Assembly (NCBI RefSeq): GCF_025947225.1
Contig: NZ_CP110005.1
Coordinates: 744,001-808,000 of the forward strand
Length of the DNA: 64,000 nucleotides
Reading direction: 5' to 3'
Source of the DNA: Flavobacterium sp. N2270
Lineage (GTDB): Bacteria > Bacteroidota > Bacteroidia > Flavobacteriales > Flavobacteriaceae
Shown here: positions 26,782 to 36,234 of the stretch, piece by piece
How the letters are laid out: every line of letters starts with the position of its first letter
Position numbering within the stretch: the first letter of the stretch is position 1
Notes under the pieces: generated by a model
The model's database searches: none
What the model was told of the DNA's origin: nothing
The model's input: only the letters and a program-made list of their open reading frames with translations
Made by a program: the position numbers and the translations under genes

Positions 26782-27946
26782 TACCAAAAATTTTAACTTT
26801 ATCTCTTAATGAGAAATATAATATAAATACAAAGAAATAGAATTCTGGAGGAAAATAATGACCATCTCTAATAAGTTTTAAAATTAAATAAATTATAATT
26901 CCTTGTTCAAAATACATATCTTTTAAGCTAAATACTTGAATAAAAATATAAATCAAAATACATATAAAGAGCAAGCCAAATATTCCTAATTCTGAAAATA
27001 AACGAATTGAAAGAGAAGCAGCATCTTTTGAGTTTATAGTTGAAGTTTTTAGTTCAATCATATAGGATGGTGGTCGCATTTCAAAATAATATTTTTTTGT
27101 ATGCATATAATGGTGACTTCCAAGCCCTGATCCTAAGGGGTGGTCTAAAAAATTTTCTTTTGCTACAAACAAATTGCTTAATAAAGCATAACTACTTTCA
27201 TTTGTTTTATAGTCAAACTTTCCATGATTTAAAGATTTTAAAGCTTCATAAGTTCCATTAACTCTTAAATTAACCCTTGGGTTGTATTCGTATAGCGCCC
27301 ATGTTATAATAACTAAAATTGGTATAAGGCTAAAAAAGTAACCAATTCTTTTTTTGTTAATATTTGGCAATATGAACATTAATGCACAACCTAAAAAACC
27401 TATAGAAGATTGACTTAAAATTAACGAACCGAAAATAATTATAAAATTTTTATATTTTTCTTCTTTTAAAAAATAATAACAAGCAGGAATTACAACAATT
27501 GCATAATGTGCCGGTTCTGTAAAAATACTTTGGAATCGAATACCATCATTTAGATTAATATCTAAAAGCCACATAGGATACCCAATAGCCGCTATAAATA
27601 GAGCTGTCTTGCAATAAAACTCAATTATCTTCTTCTTGTTAAAGTAATTAACAAAGTTGTAATAATATGTAGATATAAGACCAATTCCAATTAGTTGAGA
27701 CAGTAAAAAATTTATAGGTATCCAAAGAAAAAAATAATTAATTAACCCATGAATTAGTAAGAACAAAAATATTAAAAAAATATTTTTGTCAACTACAATC
27801 TTTTTTAATCGGCTAAGAAAATAAAAATTACTTAAAATTATTACATAAAATAACTTCCAATCAATTAAAAATTTAAAGTAAAGCGCTTCACTAAAAATAA
27901 TGAGAATTGAAGAATATAATAAGTATTTTTTTAAATTTATTTTCAA
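26768..27946 (-). CDS. O-antigen polymerase-like membrane protein, copy 2
   Basis: A 392-residue membrane protein with about 10 hydrophobic helices and a long loop (about residues 215-300) leading to LGSGLGSHHYMH and DAASLSIRLFSELGIFGLLF, a pattern seen in Wzy/EpsG-type polymerases. The start is a TTG at 27946: no ATG occurs before the first helices and an in-frame stop lies seven codons upstream. It forms a two-gene island with the GT4 gene. It is only distantly like the other two Wzy/ligase-like proteins of the locus. Confidence 0.8.
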   Translation of the reverse strand: MKINLKKYLLYSSILIIFSEALYFKFLIDWKLFYVIILSNFYFLSRLKKIVVDKNIFLIFLFLLIHGLINYFFLWIPINFLLSQLIGIGLISTYYYNFVNYFNKKKIIEFYCKTALFIAAIGYPMWLLDINLNDGIRFQSIFTEPAHYAIVVIPACYYFLKEEKYKNFIIIFGSLILSQSSIGFLGCALMFILPNINKKRIGYFFSLIPILVIITWALYEYNPRVNLRVNGTYEALKSLNHGKFDYKTNESSYALLSNLFVAKENFLDHPLGSGLGSHHYMHTKKYYFEMRPPSYMIELKTSTINSKDAASLSIRLFSELGIFGLLFICILIYIFIQVFSLKDMYFEQGIIIYLILKLIRDGHYFPPEFYFFVFILYFSLRDKVKIFGNERN

Positions 27947-28076
27947 CTTAAGACTTAATTTAAATTAAAATCAGGTAAAAGTATTGATAATTATTATCAT
28001 TAAAAAATACTGGTTTTAATTTAAATTTCACCTTCTTCATATATTTATATTATTATACTTTAAAATTTTCAAAGTA

Positions 28077-28655
28077 ATGCTTAAGTTTGTTGTTATTACT
28101 TTTATTATGTTATACCAAGATTTAAGTACTTTTAAAGTACCAGAAAAGTTTAGAGGAGGCGGAAAGTTTAAAGTACAGCTTTGGGGGTTAGTTCAATACT
28201 TTTTGTTTCACACTTCGCCACAATTTATGTACGGGTATAGAAATTTCTTATTAAAGATCTTTGGGGCAAAAATTGGTAAAAACGTTTTAATTAGACCAAG
28301 TGTAAAAATTACTTATCCATGGAAGTTGTCTATAGGTGATAATACATGGATTGGGGAAGATTGTTATTTATACAATTTGGCTGAAATAAAAATTGGGTCT
28401 AATGTTTCTATAGCTCATAGGAATTTTTTCAATACCGGAGGACATGAATATATAAAAACTACATTTGATATTTTTGCAAAACCAATAACAATTAATGATC
28501 AAGTTTGGATTACAAGTGAAGTTTACGTCTCTCCTGGCGTAACTGTTAATAAAGGTGCAGTAATTGGAGTTCGTAGTGTGGTTTTTAAAGACATACCAGA
28601 AGGTGTAGTTTGTTATGGAAATCCTGCTAAAATTATAAAAAACAGAATTAAGTAG
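28077..28655 (+). CDS. WcaF-like colanic acid/EPS acetyltransferase
   Basis: A 192-residue left-handed beta-helix O-acetyltransferase. QDLSTFKVPEKFRGG and FGAKIGKNVLIRPSV are typical of WcaF. Hexapeptide repeats run from about residue 70 to 175 (IGDNTWIGEDC, IKIGSNVSIAHRN, GAVIGVRSVV) and the catalytic-site GGHEY appears near residue 122. It uses acetyl-CoA to acetylate a sugar of the repeat unit. A second ATG at 28107 would start the protein at MLYQDLS, closer to the usual family start. The SDR gene follows after 1 base. Confidence 0.9.
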   Translation: MLKFVVITFIMLYQDLSTFKVPEKFRGGGKFKVQLWGLVQYFLFHTSPQFMYGYRNFLLKIFGAKIGKNVLIRPSVKITYPWKLSIGDNTWIGEDCYLYNLAEIKIGSNVSIAHRNFFNTGGHEYIKTTFDIFAKPITINDQVWITSEVYVSPGVTVNKGAVIGVRSVVFKDIPEGVVCYGNPAKIIKNRIK

Positions 28656-28656
28656 T

Positions 28657-29631
28657 ATGCAAAGAATATTAATTACTGGAGGCTCAGGTTTTATAGGATC
28701 TAATTTGGTTCGTTTTTTTTGCGATAAAAACAACGAGGTTTTAAATTATGACATTAAAAAACCAATTGACAATTTACACATTAATAAATGGGTAGAAGGA
28801 GATGTTTTAGATTATAATCAATTAAGTTCAACAATAAAAAAGTTTAATCCAGATTATATTTTTCATTTTGCCGCTAGAACTGATTTAGACGAAAATAAAG
28901 ACATAAACGGATATTCTGCAAATATCAAAGGAGTAGAGAACATTGTTAAAGTTGTGAATGAATTAAAATCAGTCAAAAGAACAATTTATGCTTCGAGTAG
29001 AATGGTTTGCAGTATTGATTATACCCCAAAAGATTATAATGATTACTGTCCACCAAATTTGTATGGAGAGAGTAAAATGATAGGAGAGGGAATTGTTAAA
29101 AAAAATGCAGTACATGATTATATTATAGTTAGGCCAACATCTATTTGGGGGCCTTTTTTCCATGTTCCATATCGTACTTTTTTTGACACAATAAAAAACG
29201 GCACTTTTTTCTTGCCTAAAGGGCATAATCCTAAAAAATCATTTGGATTTGTTGGTAATTCAGTATATCAATTAGAAAATTTATTGTTTTGTTCAACACA
29301 AGTTTTAAACAAAGATAAAACATATTATTTAACTGATTACCCTCCATTAGAACTTAAAACATGGTCTGATTTAATTACAAAAAAAACAAACGGAAGAACT
29401 ACAAGAGAGATTCCTGTTTATATTTTGAAATCAATTGCAATTCTAGGTGACATTCTTGCTAAATTAGGATGGAAGCAAGTTCCTCTCACTACATTTAGAT
29501 ATAATAACATGATAACAAATATGGTTTACGACACATCTGAACTAGAAAAAATATGTGGAAAATTACCTTATAATTTAGAAAATGGAGTAGATATTACCCT
29601 AAAGTGGATAAACAAAAAAGTGCAAGATTAA
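28657..29631 (+). CDS. NAD-dependent epimerase/dehydratase (extended SDR)
   Basis: A 324-residue extended short-chain dehydrogenase acting on a nucleotide sugar. NAD-binding GGSGFIGSN lies at residues 8-16, HFAARTDLDE in the middle, catalytic serine region YASSRMVCS, and the YGESK YxxxK pair near residue 131, followed by VRPTSIWGP. The substrate is not clear; 4-epimerases and 4-reductases share these motifs. It is one base downstream of the acetyltransferase gene. Its last two codons and its stop lie in a perfect palindrome shared with the convergent fcl gene. Confidence 0.88.
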   Translation: MQRILITGGSGFIGSNLVRFFCDKNNEVLNYDIKKPIDNLHINKWVEGDVLDYNQLSSTIKKFNPDYIFHFAARTDLDENKDINGYSANIKGVENIVKVVNELKSVKRTIYASSRMVCSIDYTPKDYNDYCPPNLYGESKMIGEGIVKKNAVHDYIIVRPTSIWGPFFHVPYRTFFDTIKNGTFFLPKGHNPKKSFGFVGNSVYQLENLLFCSTQVLNKDKTYYLTDYPPLELKTWSDLITKKTNGRTTREIPVYILKSIAILGDILAKLGWKQVPLTTFRYNNMITNMVYDTSELEKICGKLPYNLENGVDITLKWINKKVQD

Positions 29632-29650
29632 TCTTGCACTTTTTTGTTTA
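29609..29650. terminator. 42-bp perfect palindrome, two-way terminator over two stop codons
   Basis: Bases 29609-29650 form an uninterrupted perfect palindrome of 2 x 21 bp (core GTGCAAGATT/AATCTTGCAC) with A-run and T-run flanks. It contains the stop codon of the SDR gene (29629-29631) and the stop codon of fcl (complement of 29648-29650), so one element ends both transcripts. Confidence 0.9.
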
Positions 29651-30592
29651 AACTTTAAACACTTTAAAATCATTTTCTTTTGCCCATTCTAGTGTTTTTT
29701 CAATTCCATTTTTTAAATCAACTTTATATTTCCAACCTAAATTATTTATTTTTGAAACATCGAGAAGTTTTCTGGGGGTTCCATCTGGCTTTGAAGCATC
29801 AAAAACTAAGTTTCCAGAAAAGCCAACGATTTCTTTTATGGTTTCTGCTAATTCTTTTATAGTTACGTCTAAACCAGTACCAATGTTTACAAATTCCGTG
29901 TCGTTATAATTATGCATTAAAAAAATACAAGCCTCAGCTAAGTCGTCAACAAATAAAAATTCTCGCAAAGGTGTTCCTGATCCCCAAACTACAACTTCTT
30001 TTTTGTTGTTATTCTTTGCTTCAATAAATTTTCGTAATAAAGCTGGCAGAACATGCGAGTTTTCTAGATCAAAATTATCATTTATGCCATATAAGTTAGT
30101 AGGCATAGCCGAGATAAAATTACTTCCATATTGTTTTTTATAAAACTCGCACATTTTTAAACCTGAAATTTTTGCAATTGCATAAGCTTCATTAGTTGGC
30201 TCTAAAGCTCCCGTAAGTAAACAGTTTTCCTTTAAAGGTTGTTCGGCAAATTTCGGGTAAATACATGAACTACCTAAGAACAATAGTTTTTTAACTTTAT
30301 GAATATGAGCTGAATGAATTATATTGTTTTGAATCATCATGTTATCATAAATAAAACCTGCTGGATAAGTGCTATTAGCGTGAATCCCACCAACTTTAGC
30401 CGCAGCTAAAAAAACAAATTCTGGTTTTTCCAATTCAAAAAAATCCAAAACCGCCTTTTGATTTCTTAAATCTAGCTCTTTTGATGATTTTGTAATTATA
30501 TTTTCAAACCCATTTTCCTTTAGGTTTCTTAGAATAGCTGAGCCCACCATTCCGTTTGAACCTGCAATATATATTTTCGAATTCTTTAGCAT
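29648..30592 (-). CDS. fcl: GDP-L-fucose synthase
   Basis: Converts GDP-4-keto-6-deoxy-D-mannose to GDP-L-fucose by 3,5-epimerisation and NADPH reduction. The 314-residue SDR shows [12 protein letters not shown] at residues 10-21, [24 protein letters not shown] with the catalytic Ser/Cys, [10 protein letters not shown] as YxxxK, and MPTNLYG. Its ATG lies inside the end of gmd (7-base overlap), so the two steps are translationally coupled. Confidence 0.96.
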   Translation of the reverse strand: MLKNSKIYIAGSNGMVGSAILRNLKENGFENIITKSSKELDLRNQKAVLDFFELEKPEFVFLAAAKVGGIHANSTYPAGFIYDNMMIQNNIIHSAHIHKVKKLLFLGSSCIYPKFAEQPLKENCLLTGALEPTNEAYAIAKISGLKMCEFYKKQYGSNFISAMPTNLYGINDNFDLENSHVLPALLRKFIEAKNNNKKEVVVWGSGTPLREFLFVDDLAEACIFLMHNYNDTEFVNIGTGLDVTIKELAETIKEIVGFSGNLVFDASKPDGTPRKLLDVSKINNLGWKYKVDLKNGIEKTLEWAKENDFKVFKV

Positions 30593-31650
30593 ACTCTAGG
30601 TAATTTAACGTATTGTAAATCGTGCTTCATCATTATTTTTACCAACTCTTCTATTGAAGTTTTGCTTGGGTTCCAGCCTAGCTTTGTTTTTGCTTTTGTT
30701 GGGTCACCTAATAGGGTTTCAACTTCAGCGGGTCTATAGTAATTCTCATCAATTTCAATCAATACAACACCAGTTTCTTTACAAACCCCTTTTTCGTTTT
30801 CATTTTTACCTTGCCATTCAATTTCAATACCGGCTTCTTTAAATGCTAATTCACAAAAATATCGAACAGAATATTGTAAACCCGTTGCAATTACATAATC
30901 TTCAGGAACATCTTGTTGTAGCATTAACCACATGCACTCCACATAGTCTTTTGCATAACCCCAATCTCTTAAGGCGTCTAAATTACCTAAGTATAATTTA
31001 TCCTGTATGCCGTGTTTGATTCTTGCAGCAGCCAAAGTAATTTTTCGCGTTACAAATGTTTCTCCTCTACGTTCAGATTCATGATTAAAAAGAATTCCGT
31101 TTACAGCATACATTCCATATGATTCACGATAATTTTTAGTAATCCAAAATGCATACATTTTTGCTACTCCATATGGAGATCTTGGGTAGAAAGGAGTTGT
31201 TTCTGTTTGAGGTATTTCTTGTACTTTACCATAAAGTTCAGAAGTGGAAGCTTGGTAAATTTTTGTTTTATGAGTTAAACCACATATTCTTAATGCTTCT
31301 AAAAGGCGCAAAGTACCAATTCCATCAGTTTCTGCCGTATATTCTGGCATGTCGAAAGAAACCTTTACATGCGATTGCGCTGCTAAATTGTAAATTTCAT
31401 CTGGTTGAATTTGTTGCACTACTCGTATCAGATTGGTAGAGTCGGTCATATCACCATAATGAAGGTTTATTTTCTTCTTTTTATGAAGGTCTTTAATTAA
31501 ACTGTCAATATATAAGTGTTCAATTCTCTCTGTATTAAAAGTTGAGCTTCTTCTTATGATTCCGTGTACTTCATAACCCTTTTCTAATAATAATTCTGCT
31601 AAATAAGACCCGTCTTGTCCATTTATTCCTGTAATTAAGGCTGTTTTCAT
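30586..31650 (-). CDS. gmd: GDP-mannose 4,6-dehydratase
   Basis: First committed step to GDP-L-fucose: GDP-D-mannose to GDP-4-keto-6-deoxymannose. The 354-residue SDR shows [16 protein letters not shown], the [17 protein letters not shown] dimer segment, [34 protein letters not shown] as YxxxK, and [10 protein letters not shown]. It starts the minus-strand gmd-fcl pair and faces, across a 168-base A/T-rich gap, the plus-strand third Wzy-like gene. Confidence 0.97.
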   Translation of the reverse strand: MKTALITGINGQDGSYLAELLLEKGYEVHGIIRRSSTFNTERIEHLYIDSLIKDLHKKKKINLHYGDMTDSTNLIRVVQQIQPDEIYNLAAQSHVKVSFDMPEYTAETDGIGTLRLLEALRICGLTHKTKIYQASTSELYGKVQEIPQTETTPFYPRSPYGVAKMYAFWITKNYRESYGMYAVNGILFNHESERRGETFVTRKITLAAARIKHGIQDKLYLGNLDALRDWGYAKDYVECMWLMLQQDVPEDYVIATGLQYSVRYFCELAFKEAGIEIEWQGKNENEKGVCKETGVVLIEIDENYYRPAEVETLLGDPTKAKTKLGWNPSKTSIEELVKIMMKHDLQYVKLPRVC

Positions 31651-31818
31651 TAAGAATATCTTTAATAATATATAAAATACAAATAAACAACAAACTTTTA
31701 AACTTATTAAAAATTAGTAAACAAAAATTATTGCAATAAGAGTTTGTTTTATTTAAATTATTAATATTGATTAGTTTTAAAAACTTTAGTTAAATTGCAA
31801 TCGATAATACTTTAGATT

Positions 31819-33135
31819 GTGAAAATTAATTTTTTTCAGACTTACTTAAATTTAGTAAAATCGAATTTATTTTTGATTTTACTACTATGTATTTTGTCAA
31901 CACTCACGTTTCCATTAATAATTAACAGTGTTTTTATTGTATTATTGTTACTTGCAACACTTCTTAATATTAATAAATTAAGCATTAAAAAAAATAGTTT
32001 TTCAGATTATGCTTTTTTTCTTTTTTTTGCTTGGTTAACACTTTCTTTTATTTGGACAATAAATAAAGAAGATACTTTTAACGCCATAATTAGGCAAACT
32101 AGTTTTTTTATTTTTCCTCTAAGTTTTTTGGTTTTTCAAAAAAACTATTTAACTGTTGTTTCAAAATGGTTTAGTTATAGTATGTTTATTATAGCATTGT
32201 ATTTTATTTTAAGAGCAATAGCAAGGTTTTTTATTTTGAAAAACACAAGTGTATTTTTCTTTCATGGAGAATATACTTCTGATTTAGGATTAGTTCCTAA
32301 AGAATTAAATGCTGTTTATGTTGGCGCTTTTTCTAGCTTAGCATTTATTTACTTTTTAATTAAACAAACAAAAAGCAAATTGGATTATTTTATTGTGGTT
32401 CTTTTGCTTGTTTTTATTTTTATGCTGAATGTAAATGCGATACTGTTTTCAACCGCTGTACTAGTTGGAATTTATTTTTCTTTTTATTCTAAAACATCAA
32501 ATAGAATGCGTTTAAGAAATTTGATTTTAATTATTTCAATTTTAATTAGCTCACTTTTTTACAAAACGATAAATAATTTTTTTATTCATGAATTTAAAAC
32601 CAACACGAGTAAAGGCATTGGACATGATGTGATTTCTGGACTCCCTTCTGAAAAGCACAAGGTTACTATATATGAAGCATGGAATAATAAAACCTTTTCG
32701 CCAAATGATTTCTTCCCAGGAACTGCATTTAGAGTTTATCAAGCTCGTTTGTTTTTTGAGTTTTTAAAAGAAGAATCTATTTTTTTAAAAGGTTTTGGTC
32801 TTAATGCATCTTATCAGAAAATAGAAGAGAAAGGAATAAAATATAATGTTTTCCCAGGAAACGAATATAAAGAAGGTTACCAAAAAAAGAATTTTCATAA
32901 TCAATATGTACAAGTTTTTGCAGAGTTAGGGTTAATAGGCTTTGTGTTTTTTTTGATTATATTGTTTATTAATATAAAAAATGCTTTTCAAAGCAAAAAT
33001 TTTATGCATATTGCTTTTGCAATCCTAATGATAAGCTTATTTTTGACGGAGTCTTTTTTATGGAGGCAAAGAGGTGTTGTGTTTTTTACACTATTTTATT
33101 GCTTATTTAACTATAACAAAAAAGAAGAAAATTAG
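31819..33135 (+). CDS. O-antigen ligase/polymerase-like membrane protein, copy 3
   Basis: A 438-residue membrane protein with about 11 helices. Early [22 protein letters not shown] is a common WaaL/Wzy pattern, and a long periplasmic loop (about residues 255-365) ends in [21 protein letters not shown], the Wzy_C-type H.N.Y.....G..G motif. The start is GTG at 31819; no early ATG exists in the frame. The UDP-xylose synthase-like gene starts 1 base after its stop. It may be the ligase, because it neighbours the priming enzyme, but this is inference. Confidence 0.85.
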   Translation: MKINFFQTYLNLVKSNLFLILLLCILSTLTFPLIINSVFIVLLLLATLLNINKLSIKKNSFSDYAFFLFFAWLTLSFIWTINKEDTFNAIIRQTSFFIFPLSFLVFQKNYLTVVSKWFSYSMFIIALYFILRAIARFFILKNTSVFFFHGEYTSDLGLVPKELNAVYVGAFSSLAFIYFLIKQTKSKLDYFIVVLLLVFIFMLNVNAILFSTAVLVGIYFSFYSKTSNRMRLRNLILIISILISSLFYKTINNFFIHEFKTNTSKGIGHDVISGLPSEKHKVTIYEAWNNKTFSPNDFFPGTAFRVYQARLFFEFLKEESIFLKGFGLNASYQKIEEKGIKYNVFPGNEYKEGYQKKNFHNQYVQVFAELGLIGFVFFLIILFINIKNAFQSKNFMHIAFAILMISLFLTESFLWRQRGVVFFTLFYCLFNYNKKEEN

Positions 33136-33136
33136 A

Positions 33137-34120
33137 ATGAAAAGAGTTTTAATAACAGGTGCAGCAGGGTTTTTAGGTTCACACTTATGTGATCGTTTTT
33201 TAGCAGAAGGATATTTTGTTATCGGAATGGATAACCTTATTACAGGTGACTTGAAAAATATTGAACATTTATTTAAGGAAAAAAATTTCGAATTTTACCA
33301 TCATGATATAACAACATTTGTTCATGTTCCAGGTGAATTAGATTATATATTACATTTTGCATCGCCAGCAAGCCCAATCGATTATTTAAGAATTCCTATT
33401 CAAACTTTAAAAGTTGGGTCATTAGGAACGCATAATTTATTAGGTTTAGCACGAGTTAAAAAAGCACGAATACTTATTGCATCCACTTCTGAAATATATG
33501 GAGATCCATTAATACATCCACAAACTGAAGAATATTATGGAAATGTAAATACGATTGGTCCTCGAGGGGTTTATGATGAAGCCAAGCGTTTTCAAGAGTC
33601 TATAACCATGGCATATCATACTTTTCACGGAGTAGAAACTCGCATTTTAAGAATATTTAATACATATGGTCCCAGAATGCGACTAAATGACGGCCGTGTA
33701 ATTCCGGCGTTTATTGGGCAAGCTTTAAGAGGTGAAGATTTAACTGTTTTTGGAGATGGTGGTCAAACACGTTCATTTTGTTATGTAGATGATCAAGTAG
33801 AAGGAATATGGAGATTATTGCATTCAGATTATCATATGCCTGTAAACATTGGTAATCCAGATGAAATAACCATTAAAGATTTTGCGGAAGAAATTATTAA
33901 ATTGACCGGTACAACTCAAAAAATTATTTATAAAGATCTTCCCATGAATGATCCTTTGCAACGTCAACCAGATATTACAAAAGCAAGAGAAATTTTGGGA
34001 TGGGAACCAAAAGTTGGTAGAGCTGAAGGAATGAAAATTACTTATGAATACTTTAAGTCATTGTCTGCAGAAGAATTAGCGAAAGAAGAACATAAAGATT
34101 TTACCAAATATATTTACTAA
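33137..34120 (+). CDS. UDP-glucuronate decarboxylase (UDP-xylose synthase)-like SDR
   Basis: A 327-residue extended SDR close to UDP-xylose synthase, which decarboxylates UDP-glucuronate. Motifs: [13 protein letters not shown] at residues 7-19, [32 protein letters not shown] with the catalytic Yxxx[11 protein letters not shown], and [15 protein letters not shown]. The last four together are typical of this subgroup. The ATG at 33137 gives the Rossmann motif its normal position; a longer frame reaches into the preceding gene. No UDP-glucose dehydrogenase is in the window, so UDP-glucuronate must come from elsewhere. Confidence 0.92.
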   Translation: MKRVLITGAAGFLGSHLCDRFLAEGYFVIGMDNLITGDLKNIEHLFKEKNFEFYHHDITTFVHVPGELDYILHFASPASPIDYLRIPIQTLKVGSLGTHNLLGLARVKKARILIASTSEIYGDPLIHPQTEEYYGNVNTIGPRGVYDEAKRFQESITMAYHTFHGVETRILRIFNTYGPRMRLNDGRVIPAFIGQALRGEDLTVFGDGGQTRSFCYVDDQVEGIWRLLHSDYHMPVNIGNPDEITIKDFAEEIIKLTGTTQKIIYKDLPMNDPLQRQPDITKAREILGWEPKVGRAEGMKITYEYFKSLSAEELAKEEHKDFTKYIY

Positions 34121-34126
34121 ATATTA

Positions 34127-35482
34127 GTGCAAAAAAGATATTCTAAATATTTAAGGCCAATTAGTTACTTTTTTGATATTGTAGCTGTATTGTTACTTTT
34201 TCCTTACTTTTTTAAAGGTTCTAATGTGTCCTATCTTTTTTTTGGGACCTATCTTTTTTTAGCATGGACTATTTTGTCTTTTTTCTCAAAGCTTTATGCG
34301 GTATATCGATTTACCACTCCTGTTCAAATTTTAACTAAAGTCACGGTACAATTTCTATTATTCTTATTAGTTGTAATTTCTTTTTTTCCTTTTTATAAGA
34401 CGTCTAATTTTAGTGGCTCGGCTATAGCTCTTTACTCAACAGCATTATTGTGTGTTGTTTTGATTTTTAAAGCTTTTTTATTCTTTTACATTAAAAAGTA
34501 CAGACTAATTACCGGTAATAACTATAGAAATACAATTATTGTAGGTTATACTAAAGAAGCTATTGATTTAAAAAATATTTTTGAGAACAGACCAGATTAT
34601 GGTTATCATTTTAAAGGATTTTTTTCTGATAAAAAAGAAAATAAAAACATAATTGGTAAATCAGATTTAATAAAAGATTTCTGCATGTCTGAAAAAATAG
34701 ATGAAATATATTGTTCCTTAAATGAAATTTCAAATGAAAAATTAAAGGATTTAATATTTTTTACCGATCAAAATAAAATTGAATTAAAGTTTATACCTGA
34801 TACTAAAGCTATTTTTTCAAAAAATCTTAAGGTAGATTATTACGAGTTGTTTCCTGTTCTTTCTTTGCGAAAAACCCCTTTAGATGAACCCTATATAAAA
34901 GCTTTTAAAAGAGTTTTTGATGTTGTTTTTTCTTTCTTTGTTATTACGCTTTTATTATCATGGCTAGTTCCATTAATGGCAATACTTATAAAACTTGAAT
35001 CTAAAGGACCAATATTTTTTAAACAAAATAGGCCAGGTATAAACGAGTCTGATTTTGTTTGTTATAAGTTTCGTTCTATGAAAATAAATGAAAGTACTGA
35101 AATGGAAGCTTCAAGGAATGACCCAAGGGTTACAAAAATTGGGAAATTTATTCGTAAAACAAGCATAGATGAGTTGCCTCAATTTTTTAATGTTTTACTT
35201 GGTGATATGTCAATTGTAGGGCCAAGACCTCATTTATGGTCACAAAACAAAATTTACGCTTCAAAAATTCAAAAATATATGGTGAGACATTATGTCAAAC
35301 CTGGCATAACCGGTTTAGCACAAGTAAAAGGATATAGAGGAGAAATAGAAACGGATGATGATATGATTAACAGAATAAAATTTGACGTATTCTATATTGA
35401 GAATTGGTCGTTACTAATGGATGTTAAAATTATATTTCAAACCGTTATTAATATTTTTAAAGGCGAAGAAAAAGCATATTAA
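34127..35482 (+). CDS. Polyprenyl glycosylphosphotransferase (WcaJ-like priming enzyme)
   Basis: Starts repeat-unit synthesis by moving a sugar 1-phosphate to undecaprenyl phosphate. The 451-residue protein has four N-terminal membrane helices, a Rossmann-like CoA-binding region (IIVGYTKEAIDL near residue 138), a fifth hydrophobic segment near 270, and the C-terminal bacterial sugar transferase domain: KRVFDVVFSF, GPIFFKQNRPG, CYKFRSM, RKTSIDELPQ, GDMSIVGPRP and VKPGITGLAQVKGYRG. The start is GTG at 34127, 6 bases after the preceding stop. Glucose 1-phosphate is the likely donor by family, but galactose is possible. Confidence 0.94.
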   Translation: MQKRYSKYLRPISYFFDIVAVLLLFPYFFKGSNVSYLFFGTYLFLAWTILSFFSKLYAVYRFTTPVQILTKVTVQFLLFLLVVISFFPFYKTSNFSGSAIALYSTALLCVVLIFKAFLFFYIKKYRLITGNNYRNTIIVGYTKEAIDLKNIFENRPDYGYHFKGFFSDKKENKNIIGKSDLIKDFCMSEKIDEIYCSLNEISNEKLKDLIFFTDQNKIELKFIPDTKAIFSKNLKVDYYELFPVLSLRKTPLDEPYIKAFKRVFDVVFSFFVITLLLSWLVPLMAILIKLESKGPIFFKQNRPGINESDFVCYKFRSMKINESTEMEASRNDPRVTKIGKFIRKTSIDELPQFFNVLLGDMSIVGPRPHLWSQNKIYASKIQKYMVRHYVKPGITGLAQVKGYRGEIETDDDMINRIKFDVFYIENWSLLMDVKIIFQTVINIFKGEEKAY

Positions 35483-36234
35483 TGAGCGGATTAGTTTCTA
35501 TAATAACGCCTAGTTATAATTCTGCAAAATATATTGCCGAAACCATACAGTCGGTTCAAAATCAAACCTATACCAATTGGGAAATGATTATAGTGGATGA
35601 TTGTTCTTCAGACAACACTGAAGAGATAGTTAAGAAAATCCAACAATCTGACACTCGAATACATTTTTTTAAGTTAGATCAAAACTCAGGAAGTGGTGTT
35701 GCCAGAAATAAAGGAATTGAAAAAGCATCGGGCGAGTACATGACTTTTATTGATTCTGATGACATTTGGTTTCCTGAATTTATACAAAACAGTATTGAGG
35801 CAATTCAAACAAGTAATGCTCCATTTGTTTTTTCATCTTATAGGCGTTCTAATGAAGATTTAGAATTTGTATATTCTGACTTTATAGTTCCTCAAAAAGT
35901 AACTTATACAGATGTTTTAAAAAGCAACTCTATAAGTTGTTTAACCGCGTTTTTAGACATAAATACTTTAGGCAAGAAATATATGCCAAAGATTAGAAAA
36001 CGTCAAGATATGGGTTTGTGGTTGCAATATTTAAAAGAGATTCCTTATGCTAGTGGAATACAACAAACTCAAGCTATTTATAGAATTAGAGAAAATTCAC
36101 TTTCAAGAAACAAATTGAATTTATTAAAATATCAATGGGAGTTTTATCGTGATGTTGAAAAGTTAAACACATTCCAATCATTATATTATATGCTCCATTG
36201 GATGTACCGCGGATTTATGAAATATCGTAATTAA
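35482..36234 (+). CDS. GT2 family glycosyltransferase
   Basis: A 250-residue GT-A glycosyltransferase: VSIITPSYNSAKYIAETI, MIIVDDCSSDNT, GSGVARNKGIEKASGEY and TFIDSDD with the DxD metal site, and a C-terminal WMYRGFMKY tail. Similar transferases act early in O-unit assembly. Its ATG overlaps the stop of the priming enzyme by one base (TAATG). Its stop overlaps the convergent CapK-like gene by 4 bases at a TTAA. Confidence 0.93.
   Translation: MSGLVSIITPSYNSAKYIAETIQSVQNQTYTNWEMIIVDDCSSDNTEEIVKKIQQSDTRIHFFKLDQNSGSGVARNKGIEKASGEYMTFIDSDDIWFPEFIQNSIEAIQTSNAPFVFSSYRRSNEDLEFVYSDFIVPQKVTYTDVLKSNSISCLTAFLDINTLGKKYMPKIRKRQDMGLWLQYLKEIPYASGIQQTQAIYRIRENSLSRNKLNLLKYQWEFYRDVEKLNTFQSLYYMLHWMYRGFMKYRN

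Noticed and set aside
31651..31818. Possible regulatory RNA or JUMPStart-like leader between gmd and the third Wzy-like gene
   Set aside because: Only an imperfect ACAAACTT...AAGAGTTTGT pairing with a bulge and no JUMPStart-type sequence; the 168 bases look like plain A/T-rich divergent promoter DNA.
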